Part shown: piece after piece, positions 17,245 through 26,647 of the stretch
Layout of the letters: the number at the start of each line of letters is the position of its first letter
Numbering within the stretch: position 1 is the stretch's first letter
Assembly: GCA_963832305.1 (NCBI GenBank)
Contig: CAWHTU010000021.1
Location: forward strand, 62,001-126,000
Length of the DNA stretch: 64,000 bases
Reading direction: 5' to 3'
From: Roseiarcus sp963832305
GTDB lineage: Bacteria; Pseudomonadota; Alphaproteobacteria; Rhizobiales; Beijerinckiaceae
Notes under the pieces: model-generated
What the model was told of the DNA's origin: nothing
The model's database searches: none
The model's input: the letters and a program-made list of their open reading frames with translations, nothing else
Made by a program: the position numbers and the translations under genes

Positions 17245-18033
17245 TCAGTCGGCAAGCGCGGCGAGCAGCTCGCCCCAGGAGCGAAGCGCGGTCACGATTT
17301 GCGTGGCGCCGGTCTCGACGACCACCTCCGCGCTCTTGTCCTCGACATACGCGACCATGACCGGAAAATCGGCGATCCGGTCACGTAAGCGTGCGAGCAC
17401 GCGCTCGGGGCCGCGAATCGTGAGCACCGCGGTCGAACCCGTCGCGCCCAGCCGGGCGATCGCCCGGCATAATTCGTCGACGGCCTGCTTCACGATCTGC
17501 TTATCCAGAAACGGCGCGAGAATGCGGGTGACGGACGCTCCGACGTTATCCTCGATCCGCGTCATTCCGGAACGGATCGCGCTCTCGAGCTCAGCGGATT
17601 CGTTGCGTTGAAATTCGAGCCGGGCAGTCTCGGTCTCCTTCCGCATGGCGGCGAGTTCCGCGGCGTGACGGTCCGAGGCCTCTTCGCGCCCCTCGGCGAG
17701 GCCTTCGTCGCGGCCGCGCGCGTAAGCTTCGGCGAGCCTGACCGCTATATCTTCAGGCTTGACCGCCTCGCCTCCCGCCGGCAGCGACGCGGCCGGAACG
17801 GCGAACGGGATCGGCCTTCGCTCCCACGGCGAGCGGCGGGCGCTGTCCTTCGCTTCCCTGGCGGCGCCCGGGTTGGCCAAGGCGTTGAGGACCGGCCGCG
17901 GACTTGGCTCGGCGCTCTGGGAGCTAGGCAGGTTTCGAGGTCGGAACGACGAGCCTTCGCGTCGCGACGGAGCCTCTTCCGCCGGCGCGCCTCCGAGATG
18001 ATCGAGATAGTCGGCAATCGAAAGCGGTTTCAT
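17245..18033 (-). CDS. fliH: FliH-like flagellar assembly protein
   Basis: 262 residues from the ATG at 18033 (MKPLSIADYLDHLGG), which overlaps the fliF stop as ATGA. The N-terminal half is disordered. A charged helical segment (about 95-165) with small-residue repeats such as AYARGRDEGLAEGREEA is typical of FliH/YscL stalk proteins, and the C-terminal domain (about 165-262) ends with LRSWGELLAALAD. FliH binds the export ATPase FliI. The position between fliF and motB fits the alphaproteobacterial arrangement, but the sequence is divergent, so the name rests on context plus the helix pattern. Confidence 0.75.
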   Translation of the reverse strand: MKPLSIADYLDHLGGAPAEEAPSRREGSSFRPRNLPSSQSAEPSPRPVLNALANPGAAREAKDSARRSPWERRPIPFAVPAASLPAGGEAVKPEDIAVRLAEAYARGRDEGLAEGREEASDRHAAELAAMRKETETARLEFQRNESAELESAIRSGMTRIEDNVGASVTRILAPFLDKQIVKQAVDELCRAIARLGATGSTAVLTIRGPERVLARLRDRIADFPVMVAYVEDKSAEVVVETGATQIVTALRSWGELLAALAD

Positions 18034-19718
18034 CCGTTCGCTCCTTGACGAATCCATTGTTTGAGTATTGTGGCGGCATGGTTCTCATCGAACTCGACCA
18101 ATTTCTGCAGCTTGCGCCCGGGGCCATTGTCGCGCCGCGCCAGCAGCGCCTGCAGAAATGCGTCGCGCCCCAAATCCGTCTCGATGAGAATGCTATCGGT
18201 CGGCGGGCCGTCGCCGTCGGGCGCCGTCAATGCAGGCGTTTGGCCGCCGGATGCGCCGCGCCCGTCCCCGGCCGCGAGGCGCGGCGGCGCGAGCGCCATC
18301 TTCAGGCCGGGCCGAACCCCGAACCAGACCATCAGCGCCGCAACCGTAATGATTGCGCCGGCGTTGGCGATCGATCCCACTTGGCGGGCGAGGATTTCGA
18401 TCAGCGGGGAACCTGGCGCCGGATCGAGGTCGCGGGACGAGTCGATGAAATCGACCACTGAGATTTTGACCGTGTCGCCTCGCTGTCGATCGAGTCCGGC
18501 GGCCGAGGAGACGAGCTGCTCAATCTCGTGGACCTGACTGGCCAGCGCGTCGGCCGGCGGCTTGTCGCCAAGAGATGGGGCGAGCGCGGCGCGGTTAATC
18601 AGCACCGCGACAGAGAGATTTTGGACCGCGAAACCGGCGCTGGTGGTCTGAATCGACTTGGACGAGACTTCGTAGTTTGTCAGCTCCTCGCGCTTTTGCG
18701 TCTGGTCATTCGACTGCTTCGATTCGCCGCCGCCGGTTTTTGGCTTCGGCAAGTTGGCCTCGACGCCCGCGGGCTGCTCACCTGCGGCGTTCTGCGAACT
18801 CTGCTGCTCCTTGGTCACCCGCACCGAGCGTTCGACGCGGCTGTCAGGATTATAAATCGTCTCATTGGTCTGTGTCTTGTCGGCGTTCAGCCTGGCGGCG
18901 ACCGAGATCTGGAAATTGCGGGAGCTGAGATATGGCGTGAGCGTGCGGGTGATGTTCTCGCGGATTTCCTGCGACACGTCCTTTTCGAGCGCTAGCAGAT
19001 TGTCCGGCGACTTTTCGATCGACTCAGCGCCGGAGGCCAGCAGGCGTCCGTCGACGTTGAGGACGGTGACGTCATCGAGCTTCATTCCCGGAACGGCGGA
19101 GGCGACCAGGTGGCGGATCGCCTGCCCAGTGGCGCGATCGTCGCCGCCGTCGGTGCGGATGACCACGGACGCCGAGGATGGCTGACGCTCGCGGCGGAAG
19201 GAGCCTTCGTCGGCGAGAACGATATGCACCCGCGCCGCCTTGACCGTGCGCATCATCTGGATCGTCCGGGCGAGCTCGCCTTCGAGCGCCCTTAGGCGCG
19301 TGACGTCCTGCATAAACGATGTCAGCCCGAGCGAGCCGAGCTTGTCGAACAGTTCGTTGCCCACGGCGCCGCTGCGCGGCAGCCCCTTTTCCGCGAGGAT
19401 CATCCGCGCCGCGGCCGTCTGCCCCGCCGGCGTCAAGACGACCGTGCTCTCGGCGTTGACGTCGAAAGGCACACCCGCTTCGCGCAGGGCGGCGCCGATG
19501 GCTGCGATATCGTCGCGATCGAGCCCCGAATAGAGGGTCTCCATCGTCGGGCGGCTCAGGTACCAGCCGGCCAGTCCCGTCACCGCGAAGGCGGCTACGC
19601 CTATAATGGCCAAGGTGGTCAGGCGCCGGACGCCCAGTCCCTGCAGGTTTGCCCAAAGCCGTTCGATTTGCGTCAGCAGATTCGTCGCCACTTTCGGGCC
19701 CGAGGGATGAATTCGCAC
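18030..19718 (-). CDS. fliF: Flagellar MS-ring protein FliF
   Basis: 562-residue inner-membrane ring protein, base of the flagellar motor and export gate. N-terminal helix about 34-55 (LTTLAIIGVAAFAVTGLAGW) with YSGLDRDDIAAIGAALREAGVP after it. YscJ/FliF domains carry TRLRALEGELARTIQ and HIVLADEGSFRRE. The second membrane helix is near residue 447 (GAIITVAALMVWFGV), and a C-terminal FliG-binding end holds KLQKLVEFDENHAATILKQWI. GTG start at 19718; another in-frame GTG at 19691 is possible. First gene of the minus-strand flagellar operon. Confidence 0.95.
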   Translation of the reverse strand: MRIHPSGPKVATNLLTQIERLWANLQGLGVRRLTTLAIIGVAAFAVTGLAGWYLSRPTMETLYSGLDRDDIAAIGAALREAGVPFDVNAESTVVLTPAGQTAAARMILAEKGLPRSGAVGNELFDKLGSLGLTSFMQDVTRLRALEGELARTIQMMRTVKAARVHIVLADEGSFRRERQPSSASVVIRTDGGDDRATGQAIRHLVASAVPGMKLDDVTVLNVDGRLLASGAESIEKSPDNLLALEKDVSQEIRENITRTLTPYLSSRNFQISVAARLNADKTQTNETIYNPDSRVERSVRVTKEQQSSQNAAGEQPAGVEANLPKPKTGGGESKQSNDQTQKREELTNYEVSSKSIQTTSAGFAVQNLSVAVLINRAALAPSLGDKPPADALASQVHEIEQLVSSAAGLDRQRGDTVKISVVDFIDSSRDLDPAPGSPLIEILARQVGSIANAGAIITVAALMVWFGVRPGLKMALAPPRLAAGDGRGASGGQTPALTAPDGDGPPTDSILIETDLGRDAFLQALLARRDNGPGRKLQKLVEFDENHAATILKQWIRQGANG

Positions 19719-20008
19719 CCGCCATCGTCGGCAGCGGAGCTTGCGCCGGCATTGCGCGCATAGGCTTCGCGTGTGACCGCGCGAACGCGGGTCGAGTGAA
19801 TGTTCGCCCGATTAACCGGCCATTAGCGGTTGCGCCCTTAGTGTCCGCTTCGCCAGGGGAAGCCGCGCAGGCAGCGCGCGGCGCCCCGGCTCAACACGAC
19901 GGTTAGGCTCTCGATCGTGAGCCTAAGGGCATGCGGCCAGTCCGTCGTCTCGGTGCGAGTCCGAAATGTCGTTCAATCCCCGCGACCATTTCCGACAGGA
20001 GCACTCGC
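19719..20008. promoter_or_regulatory. Divergent intergenic region between fliF and flagellin
   Basis: 290 bases that must hold the promoters of the flagellar operon (leftward) and flagellin (rightward). An inverted repeat AACCG-GCCATTAG-CGGTT lies at about 19814-19832. No sigma-28 or sigma-54 promoter could be assigned with confidence. GACAGGAGC at about 19993-20001 is the flagellin ribosome-binding site. Confidence 0.4.
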
Positions 20009-21190
20009 ATGAGTTCAATCTTGAACAATCCTTCCGCCTTGAGCGCGCTGCAGGCGCTGCAGATGACGCAGCAGGCCCTTTCGACCGTCCAGAACCAGGT
20101 TTCGACCGGCCTCAAGGTCGCCACTGCCGCCGATAACTCGTCCTACTGGTCGATCGCCGCCCAGCTCAACGCGGACAGCAGTGTCGTATCGGCCTCCAAC
20201 GACGCCCTATCGCAGGGGCAGTCGCTGCTCGCGACCGCCAGCTCGGCAATCAGTTCGGTCATCACCACCATCAATTCGATCCAGACCGCGCTCACTCAGG
20301 CGACCGAGCCGGGCGCGCAGATCGGCAATATCAACACCTCGCTCGCCTCGCTCGGCCACCAACTCACGGACGCCGTCAACGCCGCCTCCTTCAATGGTTT
20401 GAACGTCCTGAACGGCAGCGTTGCTTCTCTCAACTTCGTCGCCGGCTTCAACGCCAGCGCGAATGGCGGGACGATCAACACCATCGGCTTCACGACCCAA
20501 GCGCTATATGGATTGACGACCGGAGCAACGTCGACCTCGACGACGAGCCAGTCCACCGTTACGGATGCGGCGACGATTGCCCAGCTGCAGACCCAGTGGG
20601 GAGCCGACACGGCCGACACGACCGCTGTCACCGCTGGAACCATCACCGCGACATACGGCGCCGACGCGATCTACGAGGACACGGCCAATCAGGCGTTTAC
20701 CGTGCAGTCGATGGCCCTTGACGGCACAGCGACCACCACGACCTACACGGCTCTCGACGCCAACGGCAACTCGATCGCGCAGGGTGGCGCCCCGACCTTC
20801 GCCACTGCGGGGTCCTACGCCGTTACGACGACCGTGACGACGCCGGCATCGCAGAATTTGCTGGTCCAGAACGGGACGGATCTGACCAACATCAACGTTT
20901 CCGGCGCCGCCGCGGCCCAAACCGCGCTGAACGCCGTCAATCAGGCGTTGGCGGCGGTCACGAACTACGCGGCCTTGATCGGCGCCACCCAGGACCGCAT
21001 GACGACGGCCAACACGTTCAACACCGCCTTGATGACGAACTACGCCAACGGCGTTTCGGGCATGGTCGACGCGAACATGAACACGGCGTCGACCCAGTTG
21101 CAGGCGCTGCAGACACAGGAGCAGCTCGGCATCCAGTCGCTGTCGATCGCCAATCAGAACGCGGCGCTGATCCTGAAGCTGTTCCAGTAG
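20009..21190 (+). CDS. Flagellin
   Basis: Filament subunit, 393 residues. The N-terminal D0/D1 region begins MSSILNNPSALSALQALQ and has QNQVSTGLKVATAADNSSYW. The C-terminal D1/D0 region contains TTANTFNTALMTNYANGVSG and ends SIANQNAALILKLFQ. The middle (about 190-300) is variable and very rich in Thr, Ala and Asp, as expected for the surface-exposed part. The start at 20009 has a good ribosome-binding site; a reading from 19931 would add a basic non-flagellin leader. Secreted through the flagellar export gate without signal peptide. Orientation is opposite to fliF. Confidence 0.95.
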   Translation: MSSILNNPSALSALQALQMTQQALSTVQNQVSTGLKVATAADNSSYWSIAAQLNADSSVVSASNDALSQGQSLLATASSAISSVITTINSIQTALTQATEPGAQIGNINTSLASLGHQLTDAVNAASFNGLNVLNGSVASLNFVAGFNASANGGTINTIGFTTQALYGLTTGATSTSTTSQSTVTDAATIAQLQTQWGADTADTTAVTAGTITATYGADAIYEDTANQAFTVQSMALDGTATTTTYTALDANGNSIAQGGAPTFATAGSYAVTTTVTTPASQNLLVQNGTDLTNINVSGAAAAQTALNAVNQALAAVTNYAALIGATQDRMTTANTFNTALMTNYANGVSGMVDANMNTASTQLQALQTQEQLGIQSLSIANQNAALILKLFQ

Positions 21191-21462
21191 GCTCGGCGCG
21201 GCCGGCCAGGTCCAAACAATCTGGTCGGCCCGGCCCCCTCCTTGACTGCGATCACGAATTCCCCGCGCGCCGCTTGCCCGCCCCCGGCAAGCTCCACCCC
21301 TGAAGGCGCGCGGGGAGCCAATTTCGGAATGAAGGCACAAATCGCTCCGGCAGTCCGCGGGACCGCGCGGAGCCATGGGCGCCGGCCGAACCTCGCCTGA
21401 GCAGGCCGCATTCTGATGGCGGCGTTTCGAGCCGCGCGGCCGGCTGCGTCCGCCACTCCAAG
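21191..21462. other. Gap between flagellin and E2 genes
   Basis: 272 bases between convergent genes. An imperfect GC-rich hairpin (GGCCGG-CCAG...CTGG-TCGG-CCCGGCC, about 21200-21236) follows the flagellin stop and may end transcription, though no T-run follows it. Nothing else was recognised. Confidence 0.35.
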
Positions 21463-22782
21463 TCAATCTTCGATGAAGATCGCGGCCGGTGTCTCGATCA
21501 GTTCGCGCAGGCGCTGAATGAATGTCGCGGCGTCGTAGCCGTCGACGACCCGGTGATCGAACGACGACGATAGGTTCATCGTTTTACGCGGAATGAAGCT
21601 GCCGTCGCGCCAGACCGGTTTGACGACGATCTTGTTGACCCCGACGATCGCCACCTCAGGCCGGTTGACGACTGGCGTCGAGGCGACGCCGCCCAGCGCG
21701 CCAAGCGACGTGAGTGTGATCGTTGACCCGGCAAGCTCGTCGCGCGCAGCGACGCCCTGGCGTGCCGCTTCGCTCACGCGCCGCATTTCGCGTGCGCATG
21801 AGTAGAGGCCGAGCGTCTCGGCGTGTCGCACCACCGGAACCATGAGCCCGTTTGGAGTTCGAGTCGCCACACCCAGATGCACGGCCCCAAAGCGCCGGAT
21901 GAGTTCGTTGTCGTCGTCATAGTGGGCGTTGACTTGCGGAAAGTCGGCGACCGCCTTCACGATCGCCAGCATGAGGAAAGGCAGAAGCGTCAGTTTCGGC
22001 CGCTCATCGGTCGCGTGCGCATTGAGCGAAGCCCGCAATTCCTCGAGCGCGGTGACGTCAGTCTCCTCGACATAGGAAAAATGCGCGACGCGGCGCGAAG
22101 ATTCGGCCATGTTTTGCGCGATGCGCCGCCGCATGCCGACGACCTTGATGATCTCGACCGCGGTATTGGGGGCCCTGCCCGATCCTTTCGAGGGCGCCTC
22201 GGGCGGGCGCGCGATGAAGGTCTCGAGATCCTCGTTGGTGATGCGCCCCCCTGGTCCCGAGCCGCGCACGAAGCGCAGATCGACGCCTGCTTCGCGAGCT
22301 TTCATGCGCACTGCTGGCGACGCGAGAGGCTTCTCGCCTAAGGAACGGGGCGCACCCTTCTGCGGCTCAGGCGCCCGCAGCGGCGTCGAAACATCGAGTT
22401 CGGGCTCGATGCCGGACTGGACCTCGGGTTGCGATTCCGGGGCTGGCTCGACGGACTCCCGGTTGACTCTCGGCGCCGGCGCGGCGTCCTTGGCGGCCAC
22501 CCGCGATTTCGGCGCGGCAGGCGCGTGCGAATCCGGCATTCCCGGCGCATCGATGCGAACGAGCTCGGCGCCGACCGCCAGCACATCGCCGACCGCACCG
22601 CCGAGCGCAAGCACACTGCCCGCGACGGGAGTCGGGATTTCGACCGTCGCCTTGTCGGTCATGACCGATGCGACGACTTGATCCTCCTTGACGAGATCGC
22701 CGACCTTCACCGCCCACTCGACGATTTCCGCTTCGGCGACTCCCTCGCCGACGTCGGGCATCTTGATTGAGCGCACTCCCAT
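21463..22782 (-). CDS. Branched-chain 2-oxoacid dehydrogenase E2 (dihydrolipoamide acyltransferase)
   Basis: 439 residues. N-terminal lipoyl domain with the lipoylated Lys in VMTDKATVEIP, a flexible linker, a peripheral subunit-binding domain (SPAVRMKAREAGVDL, GPGGRITNEDLE) and a C-terminal acyltransferase domain with FDHRVVDGYDAATF (catalytic His and Asp). It transfers the acyl group to CoA in the mitochondrial-type BCKDH complex. The start at 22782 (MGVRSIKMPDVGEG) is set by homology. It follows E1-beta by 1 base. No E3 (lipoamide dehydrogenase) gene follows, so E3 must be supplied from elsewhere. Confidence 0.92.
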   Translation of the reverse strand: MGVRSIKMPDVGEGVAEAEIVEWAVKVGDLVKEDQVVASVMTDKATVEIPTPVAGSVLALGGAVGDVLAVGAELVRIDAPGMPDSHAPAAPKSRVAAKDAAPAPRVNRESVEPAPESQPEVQSGIEPELDVSTPLRAPEPQKGAPRSLGEKPLASPAVRMKAREAGVDLRFVRGSGPGGRITNEDLETFIARPPEAPSKGSGRAPNTAVEIIKVVGMRRRIAQNMAESSRRVAHFSYVEETDVTALEELRASLNAHATDERPKLTLLPFLMLAIVKAVADFPQVNAHYDDDNELIRRFGAVHLGVATRTPNGLMVPVVRHAETLGLYSCAREMRRVSEAARQGVAARDELAGSTITLTSLGALGGVASTPVVNRPEVAIVGVNKIVVKPVWRDGSFIPRKTMNLSSSFDHRVVDGYDAATFIQRLRELIETPAAIFIED

Positions 22783-22783
22783 C

Positions 22784-23797
22784 TCAGGCCTCCATCGCCC
22801 TGACGAGCGCGCGCCCGACGCGGGCCGGACCCGGGAAGTAGTCCCACTCCTCCGAGTGCGGGTAGGGCGTGTCCCAGCCGGCGACGCGCTCGACCGGGGC
22901 CTCAAGCGCGTAGAAGCAGCGCTCCGTCACTTGCGCGGCGAGCTCGGCGCCGAAGCCGGAGGTCAGGGTCGCTTCGTGCACGATGAGACAGCGGCCTGTC
23001 TTCTCGACCGAGGTCCGAATCGCCTCGACGTCGAGGGGAAGGAGCGAACGCAGGTCGATGATTTCGGCGTCGACGCCCGTCTCCTCGGCCGCCGCCTCGG
23101 CGACATGGGTCATCGTGCCGTAGCAGAGCACGGTCACGCCCTTTCCGGCCCGCCGCACCGCGGCCTTGCCGAGCGGCACGACGTAGCGCCCTGCCGGCAC
23201 TTCGCTTAAGGGATGCTTGGCCCACGGGACGGCGGGCTGATCGGGATGACCGGAGAATGGACCGTTATAGAGCCGCTTGGGCTCGAGAAAGATCACCGGG
23301 TCGTCGTCCTCGATCGACGCGATGAGCAGGCCCTTGGCGTCGTAGGGGTTTGACGGAATAACGGTCTTCAGGCCGCTGACGTGGGTGAACAGCGCCTCGG
23401 GGCTCTGGCTATGGGTCTGGCCGCCATAGATACCGCCGCCGCAAGGCATGCGGATCACGATCGGCGCAAAGAACTCTCCGCCCGACCGGTACCGGAGTCG
23501 CGCCGCCTCGGACACGATCTGGTCATAGCCGGGGTAGACGTAGTCGGCGAACTGGATTTCCGCGACCGGCCGAAGGCCATAGGCCCCCATGCCGATCGCC
23601 ACGCCGACGATCCCCAACTCGTTGATTGGAGCGTCGAAGCAGCGTGACTTGCCATATTTGCGTTGCAATCCGTCGGTGCAGCGAAACACGCCGCCGAAAT
23701 AGCCGACATCCTCGCCGAACACGATCACGCCCTCGTCCTCGCCCATCTTGCAGTCCAGGGCGTCGCGGATCGCCTCGACCATCGACATGCGCGCCAT
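22784..23797 (-). CDS. Branched-chain 2-oxoacid dehydrogenase E1-beta
   Basis: 337-residue transketolase-like beta subunit that with E1-alpha decarboxylates branched-chain 2-oxoacids using thiamine diphosphate. Family features are IVFGEDVGYFGGVFRCTDGL, PINELGIVGVAIGMGAYGLRPVAE, QFADYVYP and the C-terminal IVHEATLTSGFGAELAAQV. The start at 23797 (MARMSMVEAIRDAL) is preferred; it lies 4 bases after the E1-alpha stop. One transcript E1-alpha, E1-beta, E2 is evident from the spacing. Confidence 0.94.
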   Translation of the reverse strand: MARMSMVEAIRDALDCKMGEDEGVIVFGEDVGYFGGVFRCTDGLQRKYGKSRCFDAPINELGIVGVAIGMGAYGLRPVAEIQFADYVYPGYDQIVSEAARLRYRSGGEFFAPIVIRMPCGGGIYGGQTHSQSPEALFTHVSGLKTVIPSNPYDAKGLLIASIEDDDPVIFLEPKRLYNGPFSGHPDQPAVPWAKHPLSEVPAGRYVVPLGKAAVRRAGKGVTVLCYGTMTHVAEAAAEETGVDAEIIDLRSLLPLDVEAIRTSVEKTGRCLIVHEATLTSGFGAELAAQVTERCFYALEAPVERVAGWDTPYPHSEEWDYFPGPARVGRALVRAMEA

Positions 23798-23801
23798 GGC
23801 G

Positions 23802-25034
23802 TCACACTCCAAGCTGCTGGCGCTGTTCGCGCAAATGACGCGGCATGTCCTTAAAGACCTGCTCAAACATCGATGAAGCGCTCGGTTTCGGTCCGTCGTG
23901 CAGCGTGCCGTGTCTTTCCGCCTCTTTCGCGGCCTCCAGCACTTCAGCCTCGACCTCGGCCAGCATCTGCTTGTGGCGCTCCTCGCTCCAGCCGCCGATC
24001 CGGATAAGGTGGAGTTTCAGCCGCTCGATCGGATCGCCCAGCGGCCAGGCCGCCCATTCGTCCTTAGGACGGTATTTCGACGGATCGTCGGAAGTAGAGT
24101 GCGCGCCTGCGCGGTAAGTCACCCATTCGATGAGCGTCGGGCCCAGATTGGCGCGCGCCCGCTCGACCGCCCACATCGAGGCCCCATAGACCGCAAGATA
24201 GTCGTTGCCGTCGACGCGAAGCGAAGGAATGCCGAAGCCGTGGGAACGGGCGGCGAATTTGGCGCTCTCGCCGCCGGCGATGCCCTGATAGGACGAGATC
24301 GCCCATTGGTTGTTGACGACGTTGAGAATGACCGGCGGACGATAGACGGACGCGAACACCAGCGCCGAATGGAAGTCGCTCTCCGCCGTCGCGCCTTCGC
24401 CGATCCAGCCCGAGGCGATGCGCGTGTCGCCTGCGATCGCGGAGGCCATCGCCCAGCCGACCGCGTGCGGATATTGAGTCCCGAGATTCCCGGAAACCGT
24501 GAAGAATCCGGCCTCCTTCGCCGAGTAGAGTCCGGGCAGCTGCCGCCCCTTGAGACGATCTTGCTCATTGGCGAAGATCTGGCACATCATGTCGACGATC
24601 GGCCAGCCGTAGGCGATCAAGAGGCCTTGCTGGCGGTAGGTCGGAAAGCACATGTCGCCGGGCTCGAGCGCCTTCCGGTGGGCGGTCGCTATCGCCTCTT
24701 CACCGAGAGATTGAATGTAGAACGACGTCTTGCCCTGGCGCTGCGAGAGCAGCATTCGCGCGTCGAAGGCGCGGGTCAGCATCATGTCGCGCAGGCCTTT
24801 GCGCAGATCGTCGACCTCGAGCCCGCTCGCCCATTCGCCGACCGCCTCGCCGTTGTCGTCGAGCACGCGGACCATCGTGTAGGCGAGGTCACGGATCTCG
24901 GCGGCGTTGATGTCGATCGGCGGCCGACGAACCTCGCCAGCCGCGGCAAAGCCGACGTGGCTGAAATCGGGCCTGCCGCCGGGGCGCACCGTCGGCTCGG
25001 GGACATGGAGCGAAAGGCGGGCGGCGCTGGTCAT
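23802..25034 (-). CDS. Branched-chain 2-oxoacid dehydrogenase E1-alpha
   Basis: 410-residue alpha subunit with the thiamine-diphosphate site (GWIGEGATAESDFH..NVVNNQWAISS). Its N-terminal extension MTSAARLSLHVPEPTVRPG is characteristic of bacterial BkdA1-type proteins rather than pyruvate dehydrogenase. The region YRAGAHSTSDDPSKYRP is the phosphorylation-loop sequence of branched-chain E1-alpha. The start at 25034 fits the homologous N-terminus better than one at 25061. First gene of the operon, reading away from the tRNA-Leu gene. Confidence 0.94.
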   Translation of the reverse strand: MTSAARLSLHVPEPTVRPGGRPDFSHVGFAAAGEVRRPPIDINAAEIRDLAYTMVRVLDDNGEAVGEWASGLEVDDLRKGLRDMMLTRAFDARMLLSQRQGKTSFYIQSLGEEAIATAHRKALEPGDMCFPTYRQQGLLIAYGWPIVDMMCQIFANEQDRLKGRQLPGLYSAKEAGFFTVSGNLGTQYPHAVGWAMASAIAGDTRIASGWIGEGATAESDFHSALVFASVYRPPVILNVVNNQWAISSYQGIAGGESAKFAARSHGFGIPSLRVDGNDYLAVYGASMWAVERARANLGPTLIEWVTYRAGAHSTSDDPSKYRPKDEWAAWPLGDPIERLKLHLIRIGGWSEERHKQMLAEVEAEVLEAAKEAERHGTLHDGPKPSASSMFEQVFKDMPRHLREQRQQLGV

Positions 25035-25178
25035 CTCGAACTCCTCCGGCGGCGGGGGCACGCCTTAAACTGGTTTCCGGCGATTTTAGCGCCGCGCCTG
25101 CGCCATTGTCATGGCCTGGGCGAGGAACGCGGCGCGCCGTTGACATCGGCCGTCCCGCGCTCTTAAGACACGCGCCGG

Positions 25179-25263
25179 GCCCAGGTGGCGGAATTGGTAG
25201 ACGCACTGGTTTCAGGTACCAGCGGTGCAAGCCGTGAAGGTTCGAGTCCTTTCCTGGGCACCA
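25179..25263 (+). tRNA. tRNA-Leu(CAG)
   Basis: 85 bases including an encoded CCA. Acceptor arms GCCCAGG and CCTGGGC pair fully, with discriminator A at 25260. D-arm GGCGGAATTGGTAGACGC, anticodon stem CTGGT/ACCAG with loop TTCAGGT giving anticodon CAG, a long class II variable arm and T-loop GGTTCGAGTCC are all present. Its 3' end is the insertion site of the island that follows. Confidence 0.97.
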
Positions 25264-25268
25264 CTTGG
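25247..25268 (+). repeat. attL candidate at the tRNA-Leu 3' end
   Basis: TCCTTTCCTGGGCACCACTTGG spans the T-stem, acceptor end and the first bases after the tRNA. A copy lacking one G occurs at 56363-56383 in the same orientation. Together with the integrase gene 160 bases downstream this marks the left end of an integrated element. Confidence 0.75.
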
Positions 25269-25365
25269 GCGTTTTAAGACGTCCAAATTAGCCTGATTAA
25301 CTCAAAAAAACAATGGGTTAGACTCAAGAGGCCGTCTAGGGTGGTCTCGCGCTGTCTGTTTGCGT

Positions 25366-25427
25366 CCAACAAATTTGTTGGTAGATTCGTTGGTATGCGG
25401 CACCCACGCCGTGCGGTGATACCAACA
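25366..25427 (+). promoter_or_regulatory. Integrase-proximal repeats (palindrome CCAACAAATTTGTTGG and TTGGTA motifs)
   Basis: A perfect 16-base palindrome at 25366-25381 runs into two direct motifs TTGTTGGTA and TCGTTGGTA, and an inverted TACCAAC sits just before the integrase ATG. The same TGTTGGTA/TTGTTGGTA pair appears at 56283-56302 beside the right att copy. Likely integrase arm or regulator binding sites. Confidence 0.5.
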
Positions 25428-26647
25428 TGGCCCTTACCGACCTCGCCATAAAGCGCGCGCTCCCTCGCGCAAAAATCGTGAAGCTCTCGGACGGCGGCGG
25501 GCTGCAATTGTGGGTCACTCCCGATGGCGCAAAACGTTGGCGCATCGCCTATCGCTTTGGCGGGACGCAAAAGGCCCTCGCGGTGGGCGTCTATCCAGAC
25601 ATTGGATTGAAAGATGCCCGCGACGCGCGCGACGCCACTCGGAAGATATTGGCGCGAGGGGAAGACCCCTTGCAGGTCAAGAAAGCCGCCAAGGCCGCGA
25701 AAGCCGAAGCCGGGGCGAACACCTTCGCTGCCATCGCGGGTGAATTGGCGGAAAAGAAGCGCCGCGACAAGAAGGCGGCAGCCACGATACGAAAGTTCGA
25801 CTGGTTCATGAGCTTCGCCTTTCCGTTACTGGGCTCGCGACCGATCACCGAAATCACGGCGCGCGAGGTCTTAGCCGTCCTCAAGGAGGTCGAGGGGCGC
25901 GGTACGCACGAAACTGCCCGCAAACTGAGAACGGCCATTGGGGACGTATTCCGCCTCGCCATCGCCACGGCGCGCGCTGACAACGACCCGACGATAGCCT
26001 TGAGAGGCGCGCTCGTGACGCCCACGGTCACGCCTCGCGCGGCCATCATCGCCCCGAAAGCATTCGGAGGGCTCTTGCGCGCAATCGAGGATTATGACGG
26101 CACGCCCGAAACTCGCGCCGCTCTTGAATTGCTCGCCCTAACCTTTGTGCGCCCCGGCGAATTGCGAGCGGCCGAATGGGCTGAATTCGACCTTAGCGCC
26201 GCCGTCTGGGAAATTCCCGCCGGTCGCATGAAGATGCGCAAGCCCCACTGCGTTCCGCTCGCGCCGCGCGCGGTTTCGATCCTCGAGGAGCTTCGGAAGC
26301 TGACAGGACAGTGCAAGTTTTTGTTCCCGTCCGTGCGGTCAGTTGCGCGGTGCATGTCGGAGAATACGTTGAACGCAGCTTTGCGGCGCATGGGCTTCAA
26401 GAATGACGACATGACAAGCCACGGGTTCCGTGCTTCGGCGTCATCGATGCTGAACGAATGCGGTCTCTGGAATGCCGACGCGATCGAACGGCAATTAGCT
26501 CACGTCGATGGTGACACTGTTAGGCGCGCTTATGCCCGGGCCGAATTCTGGGATGAGCGCGTTAAGATGATGACCTGGTGTGCGGATCGTTGCGATGAGT
26601 TGCGTCGAGGTGGCCAGGTGATTTCGCTTGCCGCGGCTGTCAGGTAG
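25427..26647 (+). CDS. Tyrosine-type site-specific integrase (P4/DUF4102 family)
   Basis: 406 residues. N-terminal DUF4102 arm-binding domain (KLSDGGGLQLWVTPDGAKRW, LGLKDARDARD-type ALAVGVYPDIGL), a core-binding domain, and a catalytic domain with Arg in LLALTFVRPGELRAAEW, HGFRASASSMLNE (His-x-x-Arg) and the nucleophile Tyr in AHVDGDTVRRAYARAEFWDERVKMM. Enzymes of this family insert islands into tRNA genes, and it sits directly beside tRNA-Leu, reading inward. A fragment of a close relative is found at 56637-56755 beyond the right end. Confidence 0.95.
   Translation: MALTDLAIKRALPRAKIVKLSDGGGLQLWVTPDGAKRWRIAYRFGGTQKALAVGVYPDIGLKDARDARDATRKILARGEDPLQVKKAAKAAKAEAGANTFAAIAGELAEKKRRDKKAAATIRKFDWFMSFAFPLLGSRPITEITAREVLAVLKEVEGRGTHETARKLRTAIGDVFRLAIATARADNDPTIALRGALVTPTVTPRAAIIAPKAFGGLLRAIEDYDGTPETRAALELLALTFVRPGELRAAEWAEFDLSAAVWEIPAGRMKMRKPHCVPLAPRAVSILEELRKLTGQCKFLFPSVRSVARCMSENTLNAALRRMGFKNDDMTSHGFRASASSMLNECGLWNADAIERQLAHVDGDTVRRAYARAEFWDERVKMMTWCADRCDELRRGGQVISLAAAVR

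Noticed and set aside
19814..19834. Sigma-54-like GG/GC elements upstream of flagellin
   Set aside because: The GG and GC pairs are 12 bases apart instead of 10, so the match fails.
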